This document shows, piece after piece, positions 34,323 to 42,784 of a stretch of DNA of 64,000 bases; the first letter of the stretch is position 1; each line of letters begins with the position of its first letter. The translations under genes and the position numbers were made by a program. This DNA is from an uncultured Lachnospiraceae bacterium (GTDB lineage: Bacteria; Bacillota; Clostridia; Lachnospirales; Lachnospiraceae), in the NCBI GenBank assembly GCA_947382625.1, contig CANDAG010000008.1:1-64000 (forward strand), in the 5' to 3' direction. The notes under the pieces are model-generated. The model was not told where the DNA came from and ran no database searches. It saw nothing but the letters and a program-made list of their open reading frames with translations.

Positions 34323-36044
34323 ATGAAAAAACGTTTATTAGCAGTAGTCCTGGCAGCTACAATGGTAATGGGAATTACCGCGTGCGGCGGCAGTCAGGGC
34401 GGTGAAAGCAAAAGCGCAGGCGGTTCTGAGACAGAGACGTCATCCAACGAAGGGCAGGAGGCCTCAGAGGAGGCAGACGCTTCGGAGGAAGCAGGCGCTT
34501 CGGAAGGCGGCAGCAAGTACCAGACCACTTACGGGAGCAAGCAGTTTGACGGAGTGACCATTCAGGTGGAGTTGTTTGACCGCTCCAATGCACCGGAGGG
34601 ATGCACCATCACAGATAACCGTTGGGTGGATTACGCCAAGGAAGCAATGGCAGAGGTAGGGATCAATCTGGAATTTGTGGCGGTACCCCGTTCGGATGAG
34701 GTGGAGAAAATGCAGACCATGATGGCATCCGGGACGGCGCCTACGCTTACCTTTACCTATACTCATAACTATGCAAGGGATTATTATGAATCAGAGGGTA
34801 TATGGGATCTTTCAGAGTTCATAGACGGGGAAGATCAGGCGGTGAACCTTAAAAACTATCTGAGAGAGAAATGCCTGAATACGGGCAGAATGCCGGACGG
34901 GGCTTTGTTCGGGATCGTGGCAAGGAGAGCTACGGTGGCTTCCCACAATTTATTTATCCGTACAGACTGGCTGGAGGAGCTGGGACTTGACATTCCTACC
35001 AATGTAGAAGAACTGACAGAGGCCATCAGGCTTATGGCAAAGGAAAACCCGGACGGCAGAACAGATATCATCGGAATCTGGCCTTTGGGTCTGGAGAGCG
35101 GTGCCACCATTCATCCTTATGTGGGAAATATCGCCCTGTCATTTATGAAAAATGTAAATGATGAAAGGCAGTGTACCATCCAGAGCGGCTTTGAATATTA
35201 TGCGGACGAAGGCTACAGGGATTATATTCAGTGGCTGAACCAGATGTACAATGAAAAGCTGATCAACCAGGAGTACTTTGCACAGACAGGCGAGCAGAGC
35301 CAGTCCTATATTGTAAACGGACAGATTGCATGCTTTGAGCAGAATGTAGGATACAATGTGGATATTTTAAGAGGATCCCTGCTTCAGGCATTGAAGGTAA
35401 ACGATCCTTCTGCTGAAATTGAAGCGATCTCCCCTATGTATTCTTCGGTATATCCTGATACCCAGTATACAGATGTTTACGGAGAAGGCGGCATGATCAT
35501 TTTCTGCCCGAAGACCGCCACTGCGGAGGAGGTAGAGGCTGCCATGACTTATCTTGACTGGATCGCAACAGAAGAGGGCGGTTTTGTCTTCTATCACGGT
35601 TTTGAAGGGGAGCACTTTGAGTATAATGAAAACGGCGTTCCGATAGCGAAGGATGCAGAGTATAATGCAACCGATAAGGATTGGATCCGTGCTGATCTGT
35701 TCTTAGTAGGAAATCAGGGATATTTCCAGACAGTAGAGGATTTCAATGCCAGTGTGGCGGCAGATAATCCGGATTATGAGCAATATGTATTGGACGATTA
35801 CACCAAGTCCACAGAGGGACAGAATTACGGCGGTTTTCAGCAGATGGATGCTCCCGAAAGCCAGAAGGAGATACAGACAGATCTGGATCTGCTCAGATCA
35901 GAATATATGGTAAAATGTATTACCTGTGAGAGCGGTTCTTTTGATGCCTTATATGATGAGTTCATTGAAAAGCTGGAAGCAGCAGGGATCAAGCAGGTAA
36001 TGGAGGACCGTGCCGCAGCCTATGATGCGCTTACCGGAAACTGA
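34323..36044 (+). CDS. sugar-binding lipoprotein, LplA type
   Basis: A 573-residue extracellular solute-binding lipoprotein. Signal peptide with lipobox GITAC (Cys21), then a Ser/Glu/Gly/Ala-rich linker (about 25-65) and a large family-1 type binding domain. The length exceeds simple sugar-binding proteins (about 430) and is typical of LplA-like proteins for oligosaccharides. AGGAGG precedes the ATG. The ligand is not known. It completes the importer and is followed by a hairpin and two Gfo/Idh/MocA genes. Confidence 0.9.
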   Translation: MKKRLLAVVLAATMVMGITACGGSQGGESKSAGGSETETSSNEGQEASEEADASEEAGASEGGSKYQTTYGSKQFDGVTIQVELFDRSNAPEGCTITDNRWVDYAKEAMAEVGINLEFVAVPRSDEVEKMQTMMASGTAPTLTFTYTHNYARDYYESEGIWDLSEFIDGEDQAVNLKNYLREKCLNTGRMPDGALFGIVARRATVASHNLFIRTDWLEELGLDIPTNVEELTEAIRLMAKENPDGRTDIIGIWPLGLESGATIHPYVGNIALSFMKNVNDERQCTIQSGFEYYADEGYRDYIQWLNQMYNEKLINQEYFAQTGEQSQSYIVNGQIACFEQNVGYNVDILRGSLLQALKVNDPSAEIEAISPMYSSVYPDTQYTDVYGEGGMIIFCPKTATAEEVEAAMTYLDWIATEEGGFVFYHGFEGEHFEYNENGVPIAKDAEYNATDKDWIRADLFLVGNQGYFQTVEDFNASVAADNPDYEQYVLDDYTKSTEGQNYGGFQQMDAPESQKEIQTDLDLLRSEYMVKCITCESGSFDALYDEFIEKLEAAGIKQVMEDRAAAYDALTGN

Positions 36045-36099
36045 TAAATTTTAAAAAGACCTTGAAAAATTTGAGCTAACATTCCATAATTTGTATCAA

Positions 36100-36124
36100 A
36101 GAGGATCAGTTATTCTGATCCTCT
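36100..36124 (+). terminator. hairpin between the binding protein and the oxidoreductases
   Basis: AGAGGATCAG and CTGATCCTCT pair perfectly around TTATT. The T tract is poor, so it may be a partial terminator or a transcript-end stabiliser that lets the importer genes be expressed more than the enzymes. Confidence 0.6.
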
Positions 36125-36213
36125 TATAGCAGGTGACAAACAAATTTGTCATTTACTGTAAAAGTCAAAAAACCGTTTAACGGTGCTGCACCATGCAGGA
36201 AAGCGAGGAGAGT

Positions 36214-37296
36214 ATGGAACAAAAAAAAGACGGAATGAATTATGCACCAAAGGGCAGGCCCATGCCGGTGGTAGAGCCGGGAGAATTTTGCATTGCGGCC
36301 ATTGCATTGGATCACGGCCATATTTACGGTATGTGCAACGGACTGACAGAGGCCGGCGCTAAGGTAAAGTGGGTCTATGACCCGGATCCTGAGAAGGTGA
36401 AGAGTTTCCTGGAAACCTATCCGGAGGCAAAAGTGGCGGAAGGAGAAGAGGAAATCTTAAATGACCCTGAGGTGAAGCTGGTTTGCGGGGCGGCAGTTAC
36501 CAGTAAACGGTGTGAGTTAGGACTTCGGGTGATGGCGGCAGGGAAGGATTATTTCACGGACAAGGCGCCTCTTACCACGTTGGAGCAGCTGCAGGCGGCA
36601 AAAGAGATGGCAGAGCGCACCGGAAGGAAATACATGGTGTATTACAGCGAACGTATCCATGTGGAGGCCGCTGTGTTTGCAGAGCAGCTGATCAGGGAGG
36701 GGGCCATTGGCACGCCGATCCATGTGGACGGATTCGGTCCCCACAGGATCGGGGATCCTAAGGGCAGGCCGGACTGGTTTTTTGAAAAGGACAAATACGG
36801 CGGGATCCTGTGCGACATCGGGAGTCATCAGATTGAGCAGTTTTTGTTTTATTGCGGGGTAAAGGATGCAAAGGTGCAGTACAGCCAGGTGGGGAATTAC
36901 AACCATCCGGATTACCCGGAGCTGGAGGATTTCGGAGACGCCGTTCTTGTAGGGGATAACGGGGCCACCCAGCACTTCAGGGTGGACTGGTTCACACCGG
37001 ACGGACTTCCCACATGGGGAGACGGAAGAACCTTTATCCTCGGGACAAAAGGGTATATCGAGCTTCGCAAATACATCAACATCGGCACGGGAAAGGAAGG
37101 CGGCGATCATGTCTTTCTGGTAAACCAGGAGGGGGAACAGCATTTTGAGGTTTCCGGAAAGGTAGGTTTCCCTTATTTTGGACAGCTGATCCTGGATTGC
37201 ATCAATCGAACTGAAAACGCCATGACCCAGGAGCATGCATTTAAGGCGGCTGAGCTTTGCGTCAGGGCCGAGCTTGCAGCGGTTAAGGTCAAATAG
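36214..37296 (+). CDS. Gfo/Idh/MocA-family oxidoreductase
   Basis: A 360-residue NAD(P)-dependent enzyme. Its Rossmann part is atypical at the start (IAAIALDHGHIYGMCNGL replaces a clear GxGxxG), followed by VKLVCGAAVTSKRCELG and a DKAPLTT segment in the place of the EKP loop. The substrate domain has the common H-x-x-E pattern DIGSHQIEQFL. The start is ambiguous: ATGs lie at 36193 and 36214, and AGGAG stands 3 bases before the second. It follows a sugar importer and is paired with another family member, a pattern seen for pathways that oxidise sugars or glycosides. Confidence 0.82.
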   Translation: MEQKKDGMNYAPKGRPMPVVEPGEFCIAAIALDHGHIYGMCNGLTEAGAKVKWVYDPDPEKVKSFLETYPEAKVAEGEEEILNDPEVKLVCGAAVTSKRCELGLRVMAAGKDYFTDKAPLTTLEQLQAAKEMAERTGRKYMVYYSERIHVEAAVFAEQLIREGAIGTPIHVDGFGPHRIGDPKGRPDWFFEKDKYGGILCDIGSHQIEQFLFYCGVKDAKVQYSQVGNYNHPDYPELEDFGDAVLVGDNGATQHFRVDWFTPDGLPTWGDGRTFILGTKGYIELRKYINIGTGKEGGDHVFLVNQEGEQHFEVSGKVGFPYFGQLILDCINRTENAMTQEHAFKAAELCVRAELAAVKVK

Positions 37297-37329
37297 AGGA
37301 TGCAGACAAAAGGATGGAGGATATCATCT

Positions 37330-38493
37330 ATGATAAATGTAGCGATAGTCGGGACCGGAGGGATTTCCAATATGCATATCGGGGGATTGCTCACATTCCC
37401 GGAAAGATGTAAGATCGTAGCGCTCTGTGATATTTATCCCGAAAAGGCAAGGGCCATAAAAGAAAAATATCACCTGGAGGATGCGGAGGTGTTTGATGAT
37501 CACAAAGCGATGCTGGCCTCCGGTATAAAGATAGACCTTGTGCATGTCTGTACGCCGCCCTATGTGCACTGCGAAATTGCAGTCAACAGCATGAACGCCG
37601 GATGCAACGTTGTGGTAGAAAAGCCCATGGCCACCTGTCTGGCGGAATGCGATCAGATGCTGGAGGCGGAGAGACGAAATGGAGTGACAATGGCCTGTAT
37701 CGCCCAGAACCGGTTCAGAGATTCCATTTACAGGCTGAAGAAAACCCTTGACAGCAATCTGGCAGGTAAGCTTTGTCTGGCAAATGTGGAGTCAGCCTGG
37801 TGGAGAGGGCATTGCTACTATGATCTCTGGTGGAGAGGAACCTGGGAAAAGGAGGGCGGCGGACCTACCCTGAACCATGCGGTGCATCATATCGACATGC
37901 TCAATTGGCTGGAAGGGAGACTGCCGGATTCCGTAATGGCCATGCTCACCAATGTGATGCATGATAATGCGGAGGTGGAGGATCTTTCCCTTGCCTGCCT
38001 GCACTATGAGGATGGAAGCCTGGCCCAGATCACCAGCTCTGTAGTGCATCATGGGGAGCAGCAGGGGATCACCCTGCAGTGTGCAGACGCAAGGATTTCA
38101 GCGCCCTGGGATGTAAAGGCGGAGGTCAGCCAGGCAAACGGATTTCCCAAACCCGAGGGGAATGGGGAATTGCTGCAGAAGCTGCAGGATTTCTGGGAAA
38201 AGATACCGCCTCTTGCCTATGAAGGACATACCGGAGAGATTGATAATGTGCTGACCGCCCTGGAAAAAGGGGAACGTCCTCTGATCACCGGTCAGGACGG
38301 AAGGAAGACGGTGGAGGTGATCACTGCCATCTATAAGTCAGGCTTTAGCGGACAGACGGTGAAGCTTCCTATCGGCAACGAGGATGAATATTATACATTT
38401 GATGGGATTTTGAAAAACGCCATACATTTTTATGAGAAAAGCGCTGCGGTAGAAAATTTCGCAGAAGAAAGAATCACGGTAGGGAATTATTGA
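37330..38493 (+). CDS. Gfo/Idh/MocA-family oxidoreductase
   Basis: A 387-residue enzyme with the standard fold: VAIVGTGGISNMH (GxGxxxxxH) at the N-terminus, VHVCTPPYVH, the catalytic-lysine loop VVEKPMATCL, and the second-domain motif NHAVHHIDML. The frame opens at 37300, but GGAGG lies 9 bases before the ATG at 37330. It is 33 bases after its sister gene. The pair may carry out successive oxidation and reduction of an imported sugar or glycoside. Confidence 0.9.
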   Translation: MINVAIVGTGGISNMHIGGLLTFPERCKIVALCDIYPEKARAIKEKYHLEDAEVFDDHKAMLASGIKIDLVHVCTPPYVHCEIAVNSMNAGCNVVVEKPMATCLAECDQMLEAERRNGVTMACIAQNRFRDSIYRLKKTLDSNLAGKLCLANVESAWWRGHCYYDLWWRGTWEKEGGGPTLNHAVHHIDMLNWLEGRLPDSVMAMLTNVMHDNAEVEDLSLACLHYEDGSLAQITSSVVHHGEQQGITLQCADARISAPWDVKAEVSQANGFPKPEGNGELLQKLQDFWEKIPPLAYEGHTGEIDNVLTALEKGERPLITGQDGRKTVEVITAIYKSGFSGQTVKLPIGNEDEYYTFDGILKNAIHFYEKSAAVENFAEERITVGNY

Positions 38494-38510
38494 TTTTTGG
38501 CCGGGAGCCG

Positions 38511-38544
38511 GTAACTATGAAGCGAAAGCTGAATAGATGCTGAC
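38511..38544 (-). repeat. hairpin repeat family B, copy B4
   Basis: On the minus strand a loop-closing pair TTCAGC/GCTTCA is flanked by GTTAC on one side and GTCAGC on the other. It lies just before the first hipB operator repeat, 18 bases after the oxidoreductase stop. Confidence 0.5.
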
Positions 38545-38548
38545 TTCC

Positions 38549-38603
38549 GGCTAAAATATTATTTAGAAATTGATATTTATAATGTTTTGGGCTAAAATAT
38601 TAT
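38549..38603 (+). promoter_or_regulatory. paired 14-base direct repeats upstream of hipB
   Basis: GGCTAAAATATTAT occurs at 38549-38562 and again at 38590-38603, start to start 41 bases (about four helical turns). The second copy ends two bases before the hipB ATG and contains a TAAAAT that could be a -10. These are likely autoregulatory sites for HipB. The short or absent leader means translation initiation may be near leaderless. Confidence 0.6.
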
Positions 38604-38605
38604 CC

Positions 38606-38893
38606 ATGAATACAACATTTTCTTTCTTATCGAAAACACCGGGAGAAATACAGAAATTGGTTGCGGAGCGCATTCGTATCCTGCGCAGACGGCGTAAGAT
38701 ATCACAGAAAAAAATGAGCGAGTTATCGGGAGTAAGCCTGGGTTCTGTGAAAAGATTTGAGCAAAGCGGTGAGATTTCTTTTCTTTCGTTAATCAAGATT
38801 GCAACGGCGTTGGGATTAAACGGGGAGCTGGAACATTTGTTTGAAGATGTTCCGCCGCTATCGATTGAGGAGATCATCCATGGACAGGATTAA
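38606..38893 (+). CDS. hipB: HipB-like antitoxin (XRE family)
   Basis: A 95-residue DNA-binding antitoxin. Helix-turn-helix at about 35-65 (ISQKKMSELSGVSLGSVKRF). It should bind and inhibit the HipA-like kinase and repress the operon. The frame opens at 38570, but ATG 38606 fits the family start better. The 3' end overlaps hipA by 14 bases. Confidence 0.82.
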   Translation: MNTTFSFLSKTPGEIQKLVAERIRILRRRRKISQKKMSELSGVSLGSVKRFEQSGEISFLSLIKIATALGLNGELEHLFEDVPPLSIEEIIHGQD

Positions 38894-40028
38894 GCAGCTT
38901 GGCGTGTTCTTTCACGAGAGAAAAGTCGGGACCCTGGCGTTGTATCAGCAGCGTTTTGGGGCTTTTGAATATGAGAAAGACTGGATAGAAAATGGATTTA
39001 CGATCAGCCCTTTTTCACTGCCTCTGGAAAAGAAAGTTTTCCTTCCGAAGATGGATCCGTTTGAGGGCTTGTTTGGTGTGTTTGCAGACAGCCTTCCTGA
39101 CGGATGGGGACGTTTGCTTGTGGATCGTCTGCTGTTAAAGAATCATATCAATCCTGCAACGGTGGGAAATTTGAACCGGCTGGCGATTGTAGGGGATTCG
39201 GGAATGGGTGCGCTTTCTTACAGACCGGAATTTCCATTAGAGGCGGAGGAGTTCTCATCGGTGATGGAACTGGATCGAATTGCAAAAGAATGTGAGAATA
39301 TGCTGGAAACAGATGATTCCGCTCATTTGGATCAGCTCTTTCAGATGGGTGGTTCTTCCGGCGGTGCGAGACCTAAAATACTGACGGAGACGAGGGGGGA
39401 GGAGTGGATGATCAAATTTCCGTCCCGGGAGGATAAAAAGGAAATTGGAAAACAAGAATACGACTATTCTTTGTGTGCGAAGGAATGTGGCGTTGAAATG
39501 GAGGAGACGGAACTTTTCAGATCCCGAATCTGTAGCGGATATTTCGGAACAAAACGGTTTGACCGGCAAAGAGACAGCGAGGGAAAGAAGAGGAAGGTTC
39601 ACATGCTTTCCGCCAGTGCTGTTTTGGAGACCTCTCACAGGATCCCAAATCTGGATTACCATCTTCTGATGAAATTAACATTGGAGATTACAAAGGATTT
39701 CGCGGAAGTGATGAAACTGTACCGTTTGATGTGCTTTAATGTGTTCGCGCATAACAGGGACGATCACTCCAAGAATTTTTCTTATTTGTATGATGAGGTG
39801 AAGAGTGGATACAAGCTGTCTCCTGCATACGATCTTACCTACAGCAATTCGCTTAATGGGGAACATGCCACAACGATCAACGGCAATGGATTGAATCCGG
39901 GGATGGATGATATACTGGCGGTGGCAGACGGAATCGGGATCAGGAAACCGCAGGCAAAAAAAGTTGCCTGTGAAATCAGAGACTGTGTCTATGATATGCT
40001 GGCAGAGTACTTGAAATTGCCTATGTAA
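38880..40028 (+). CDS. hipA: HipA-like toxin kinase
   Basis: A 382-residue serine/threonine kinase toxin. It has the N-terminal HipA domain, the ATP-binding loop GGSSGGARPK, and a catalytic segment HNRDDHSKNFSY with Asn292 and Asp294 in the expected places, followed by LSPAYDLTYS (the DFG-like metal site). HipA of E. coli phosphorylates GltX and causes dormancy; target here is unknown. The ATG at 38880 overlaps hipB, which keeps antitoxin and toxin coupled. Confidence 0.88.
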   Translation: MDRIKQLGVFFHERKVGTLALYQQRFGAFEYEKDWIENGFTISPFSLPLEKKVFLPKMDPFEGLFGVFADSLPDGWGRLLVDRLLLKNHINPATVGNLNRLAIVGDSGMGALSYRPEFPLEAEEFSSVMELDRIAKECENMLETDDSAHLDQLFQMGGSSGGARPKILTETRGEEWMIKFPSREDKKEIGKQEYDYSLCAKECGVEMEETELFRSRICSGYFGTKRFDRQRDSEGKKRKVHMLSASAVLETSHRIPNLDYHLLMKLTLEITKDFAEVMKLYRLMCFNVFAHNRDDHSKNFSYLYDEVKSGYKLSPAYDLTYSNSLNGEHATTINGNGLNPGMDDILAVADGIGIRKPQAKKVACEIRDCVYDMLAEYLKLPM

Positions 40029-40093
40029 AAAATACAGAAAAATCAGTATAATAAAAAAGGAAGCGTTAAATCTATTTCAGGAGGAGATCACAT

Positions 40094-40894
40094 ATGGCAT
40101 TATTTAACATTCACTTTCGCAGTACCTCTTTAGTCAGGAGTACCCAGGCCCTGCTGCTTTTACCAAACGATATTCCGGCTGAAGAGGCGGCGGTTAATGA
40201 GAACTATCAGCGGGAAATGAAAACGCTGGTGCTGTTACATGGTTATACGGGAAGCTGCCATGACTGGCTGACAGGCAGCAGGATACAGGAATTTTCTAAT
40301 CGTTATAATCTTGCGGTGGCGATGCCTACCGGAGAGAACAGTTTTTATCTGGATCAGAAGGGAACCGGACGTGCTTACGGGACATTTGTGGGAGAAGAGC
40401 TGATCGCATATCTGCAGAAGACCTTCCATATCGCAATGCGTAAGGAGGATACCTTTATTGGAGGATTATCCATGGGAGGCTTTGGGGCATTACATACAGG
40501 ACTACTTTATCCGCAGCATTATTCCAGGATTTTTGCACTGTCCTCTGCGCTGATCGTGCATGAAGTGATGGGGATGAAAGAAGGCGCAGGCAACGGGGTT
40601 GCGGATTATGATTATTACAGGGCAGTATTTGGGGAGCCTTCCTGCCTGGAGAACAGTGAAAATAACCCGGAATTTCTGGTGAAGCAACGGAAAGAGCGGG
40701 GGGAACAGATCCAGCCTGTTTTCATGGCCTGCGGGACGGAGGACTTTTTGCTCCAGAACAACAGGCAGTTTCGTGATTTTCTGATAACAGAGGGCGTGGA
40801 GCTGGTGTATCAGGAGAGCGCGGGCGTTCATGACTGGGACTTCTGGAATCAGTATCTGGAACCGGCGATACGGTGGCTTTTGGGGATTGAGTGA
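40094..40894 (+). CDS. esterase of the EstA/esterase-D family
   Basis: A 266-residue alpha/beta hydrolase. Nucleophile Ser126 in GGLSMGGFGAL, acid Asp in ACGTEDFLL and base His in AGVHDWDFW complete the triad; LVLLHGYTGSCHDW supplies the oxyanion region. No signal peptide is seen, so it likely removes acetyl or other acyl groups from imported oligosaccharides. AGGAGG precedes the ATG. Confidence 0.87.
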   Translation: MALFNIHFRSTSLVRSTQALLLLPNDIPAEEAAVNENYQREMKTLVLLHGYTGSCHDWLTGSRIQEFSNRYNLAVAMPTGENSFYLDQKGTGRAYGTFVGEELIAYLQKTFHIAMRKEDTFIGGLSMGGFGALHTGLLYPQHYSRIFALSSALIVHEVMGMKEGAGNGVADYDYYRAVFGEPSCLENSENNPEFLVKQRKERGEQIQPVFMACGTEDFLLQNNRQFRDFLITEGVELVYQESAGVHDWDFWNQYLEPAIRWLLGIE

Positions 40895-41293
40895 ACTATA
40901 AATAGCTTTTTTGCTTATCCAGGTCTAAATATTGCTTGCTATATGATGCAAAGATTTTGGGGATTGATGAATTTTATAACGTGCAATATTTTCCCAATTT
41001 GATGGAAATCCCATATGCTCTAATAATTGGTGATGCTCTATGTGTGTTATCCCGGCGGATGCTTTGGTTATGAGCCGGGATAAATTTTTTTGAAGGAACA
41101 AAAGTCTTTACTGGGAATCAGATAGCGAAAAGCAATAACAACAGCAAAGAGATCGTTTTTTCCGTATTGATATTGAAAAGTTGAAAAAGTCTTTTGATGC
41201 GCCATGGTTTTCTCCTTGATTTGGGAAAGATATGTATTCGATGGATGAGGTGTATATTAAACGCTGGCAACACATTGCCTGAGCCGACCTATG
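40895..41293. other. intergenic region, possible gene remnant
   Basis: No intact gene is seen. A stop-free stretch of about 50 codons on the plus strand (about 40905-41070) reads YDAKILGIDEFYNVQYFPNL and on. It has no start codon or SD and may be a decayed coding tail or chance. It runs into the terminator at 41047. Bases 41100-41290 show nothing recognisable. Confidence 0.3.
41047..41091 (+). terminator. strong terminator downstream of the esterase
   Basis: TTATCCCGGC (41047-41056) pairs perfectly with GCCGGGATAA (41074-41083), followed by ATTTTTTT. Confidence 0.85.
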
Positions 41294-41326
41294 GAATGAA
41301 AAAGGGAGAGACCCGCAGGTTCTCCC
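41294..41326 (-). terminator. terminator for the leftward LacI gene
   Basis: On the minus strand GGGAGA and TCTCCC (41321-41326 with 41304-41309) form a hairpin, followed by TTTTTCATT. It lies about 160 bases beyond the LacI stop. Confidence 0.65.
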
Positions 41327-41403
41327 CCGGTTACGGGCTTCGCAAGTTTCCGCAACACAATCACTGTGACTAATATAGCAGACTGGACATAAAAAGTCAA
41401 TAA

Positions 41404-41432
41404 TAACAGTTCAGCCTTCGGCTTCACTGTCA
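41404..41432 (+). repeat. hairpin repeat family B, copy B5
   Basis: TAACAGTTCAGCC-ttc-GGCTTCACTGTCA: the short form, as in copy B1. Read on the minus strand it gives the peptide AVTVKPKAELL, also encoded by B1, which shows how this repeat creates false small genes. Confidence 0.65.
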
Positions 41433-41487
41433 CTGCCATATTCGTTTCAATAGTATTGTATGCAGTCACTTTGACAGATATACAAAA

Positions 41488-42492
41488 TCATTCCAGCGTA
41501 GTCCCGCCCCCACGGTATTGCACGGGCAGCAGAGTCAGGGAAGGGGTGAGGGAGGAATTGCCGGATAAAAGGATTTCCACGCATTTCTCCGCAAGTGCAT
41601 CCACGGGCTGACAGATTGAGGAGATAAAAAGCCCGTCATCCGCATTCCCGAAGATATTGATACCGTCAAATCCTATGATCTGTACATCTTCCGGAACCCG
41701 AAATCCTTCCTGGCGGAGCAGCTTTTGAAAGATATACCCATAGTAATCTGTATGGGCGAATACTCCGTCAAAGCTCAGGGTTCCGTCCTTGTTTTTGTGT
41801 TTTTCGATGAAGTCTTTCATGACAGCGATATTGTTTTTGCTGTTTTCCACATCGATAAAATCCGGCTCCAGGTGATGTTTGGCGCAGGCGTACAGATAAC
41901 CGTCCTTTCTTTTGTCTGCTTCTCCGGGCAAAAAAGAGTAGAAACGAATATAGACAGGGTGTCGGCATCCGAATTCCAGGAGCTTTTCTACGGCAAGGCA
42001 GGCGCCGGCAAAATTATCCGAAGCAACCCGGGGCAGATCCCGGTTTTCGAAATAGCGGTCGAATACAACCAGAGGAATATCCTGGGAGATATAATTTCCG
42101 ATGTCAGAGTAGGTGAGCGCAATAATGCCATCTACTTTATTGTTGATAGCCATGTTAAGGTATTCGATTTCTTTTTGGGCGATACCGCCGGCACAGCATA
42201 AAAGAAGCTTTTTCCCTCTTTTGTAAAGAGCGTACTCTACCTGGTTGGTAAAAGAGGAGAAAAAAGGATTGTTGGTGTTGGGGATGATCAGAGCGACCAG
42301 ATTGCTTTTTTGAGCCCGTAATCCCTGCGCGTAGGTGTTAACTTCGTAATTCAGTGATTTTATTGCTGCTTCAATCTTCCGTCTCTTTTCCTCTGAGACG
42401 GGCAATCCGTTGATCATTTTTGAAACGGTCCCTAAAGCCACACCGGCTTCCTTTGCAACGTCTTTCATGGTAGCTGTCTTTTTGGATGCCAT
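41488..42492 (-). CDS. LacI-family repressor
   Basis: A 334-residue sugar-responsive repressor: helix-turn-helix at about 7-27 (MKDVAKEAGVALGTVSKMI), hinge region, and periplasmic-binding-protein-like effector domain (about 60-330). It is divergent from an ABC importer and GH32 operon and the shared region contains two TGAAACGTT-type operators, so it most likely represses that operon and itself. Confidence 0.92.
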   Translation of the reverse strand: MASKKTATMKDVAKEAGVALGTVSKMINGLPVSEEKRRKIEAAIKSLNYEVNTYAQGLRAQKSNLVALIIPNTNNPFFSSFTNQVEYALYKRGKKLLLCCAGGIAQKEIEYLNMAINNKVDGIIALTYSDIGNYISQDIPLVVFDRYFENRDLPRVASDNFAGACLAVEKLLEFGCRHPVYIRFYSFLPGEADKRKDGYLYACAKHHLEPDFIDVENSKNNIAVMKDFIEKHKNKDGTLSFDGVFAHTDYYGYIFQKLLRQEGFRVPEDVQIIGFDGINIFGNADDGLFISSICQPVDALAEKCVEILLSGNSSLTPSLTLLPVQYRGGGTTLE

Positions 42493-42605
42493 AGTAAATC
42501 AAAATCCCTCCGTTTGAAATGTCTGCTCTTATTTTAATAAGGAATACAAAGAATGTCCATTTGTTTGTTCCTGATTTTGAAGTTTTTATCCTTATTTCAC
42601 ACGTA

Positions 42606-42621
42606 GAATGAAACGTTATTT
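42606..42621. promoter_or_regulatory. second, imperfect LacI-type operator
   Basis: AATGAAACGTTATTTT shares its left half and centre with the perfect operator at 42747, 141 bases away. Paired sites could allow looping across the divergent promoters. Confidence 0.5.
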
Positions 42622-42706
42622 TATAAAGTTTTAATATTTAATACACAAATATTACATAATAAATTAAAAAAAATAAAATTTAATGGACATTTTTATTAAA
42701 AAGGTA

Positions 42707-42762
42707 TTGACCAAGATAGAGAAAAAGAGTATTATCTTTTGTAATAAATGAAACGTTTCATT
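42707..42762 (+). promoter_or_regulatory. promoter and perfect LacI operator of the GH32 operon
   Basis: TTGACC (42707-42712), a 17-base spacer and TATTAT (42730-42735). The perfect palindrome AATGAAACGTTTCATT (42747-42762) lies just after the expected transcription start, so a bound repressor would block elongation or initiation. CcpA could also use such a site. Confidence 0.75.
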
Positions 42763-42784
42763 CAAAAAACAAAGGAGGTTACAC

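Noticed and set aside
41257-41469. A small minus-strand frame encoding AVTVKPKAELL
   Set aside because: The same peptide arises from repeat copy B1 in another place, so it reflects the hairpin repeat and not a conserved protein.
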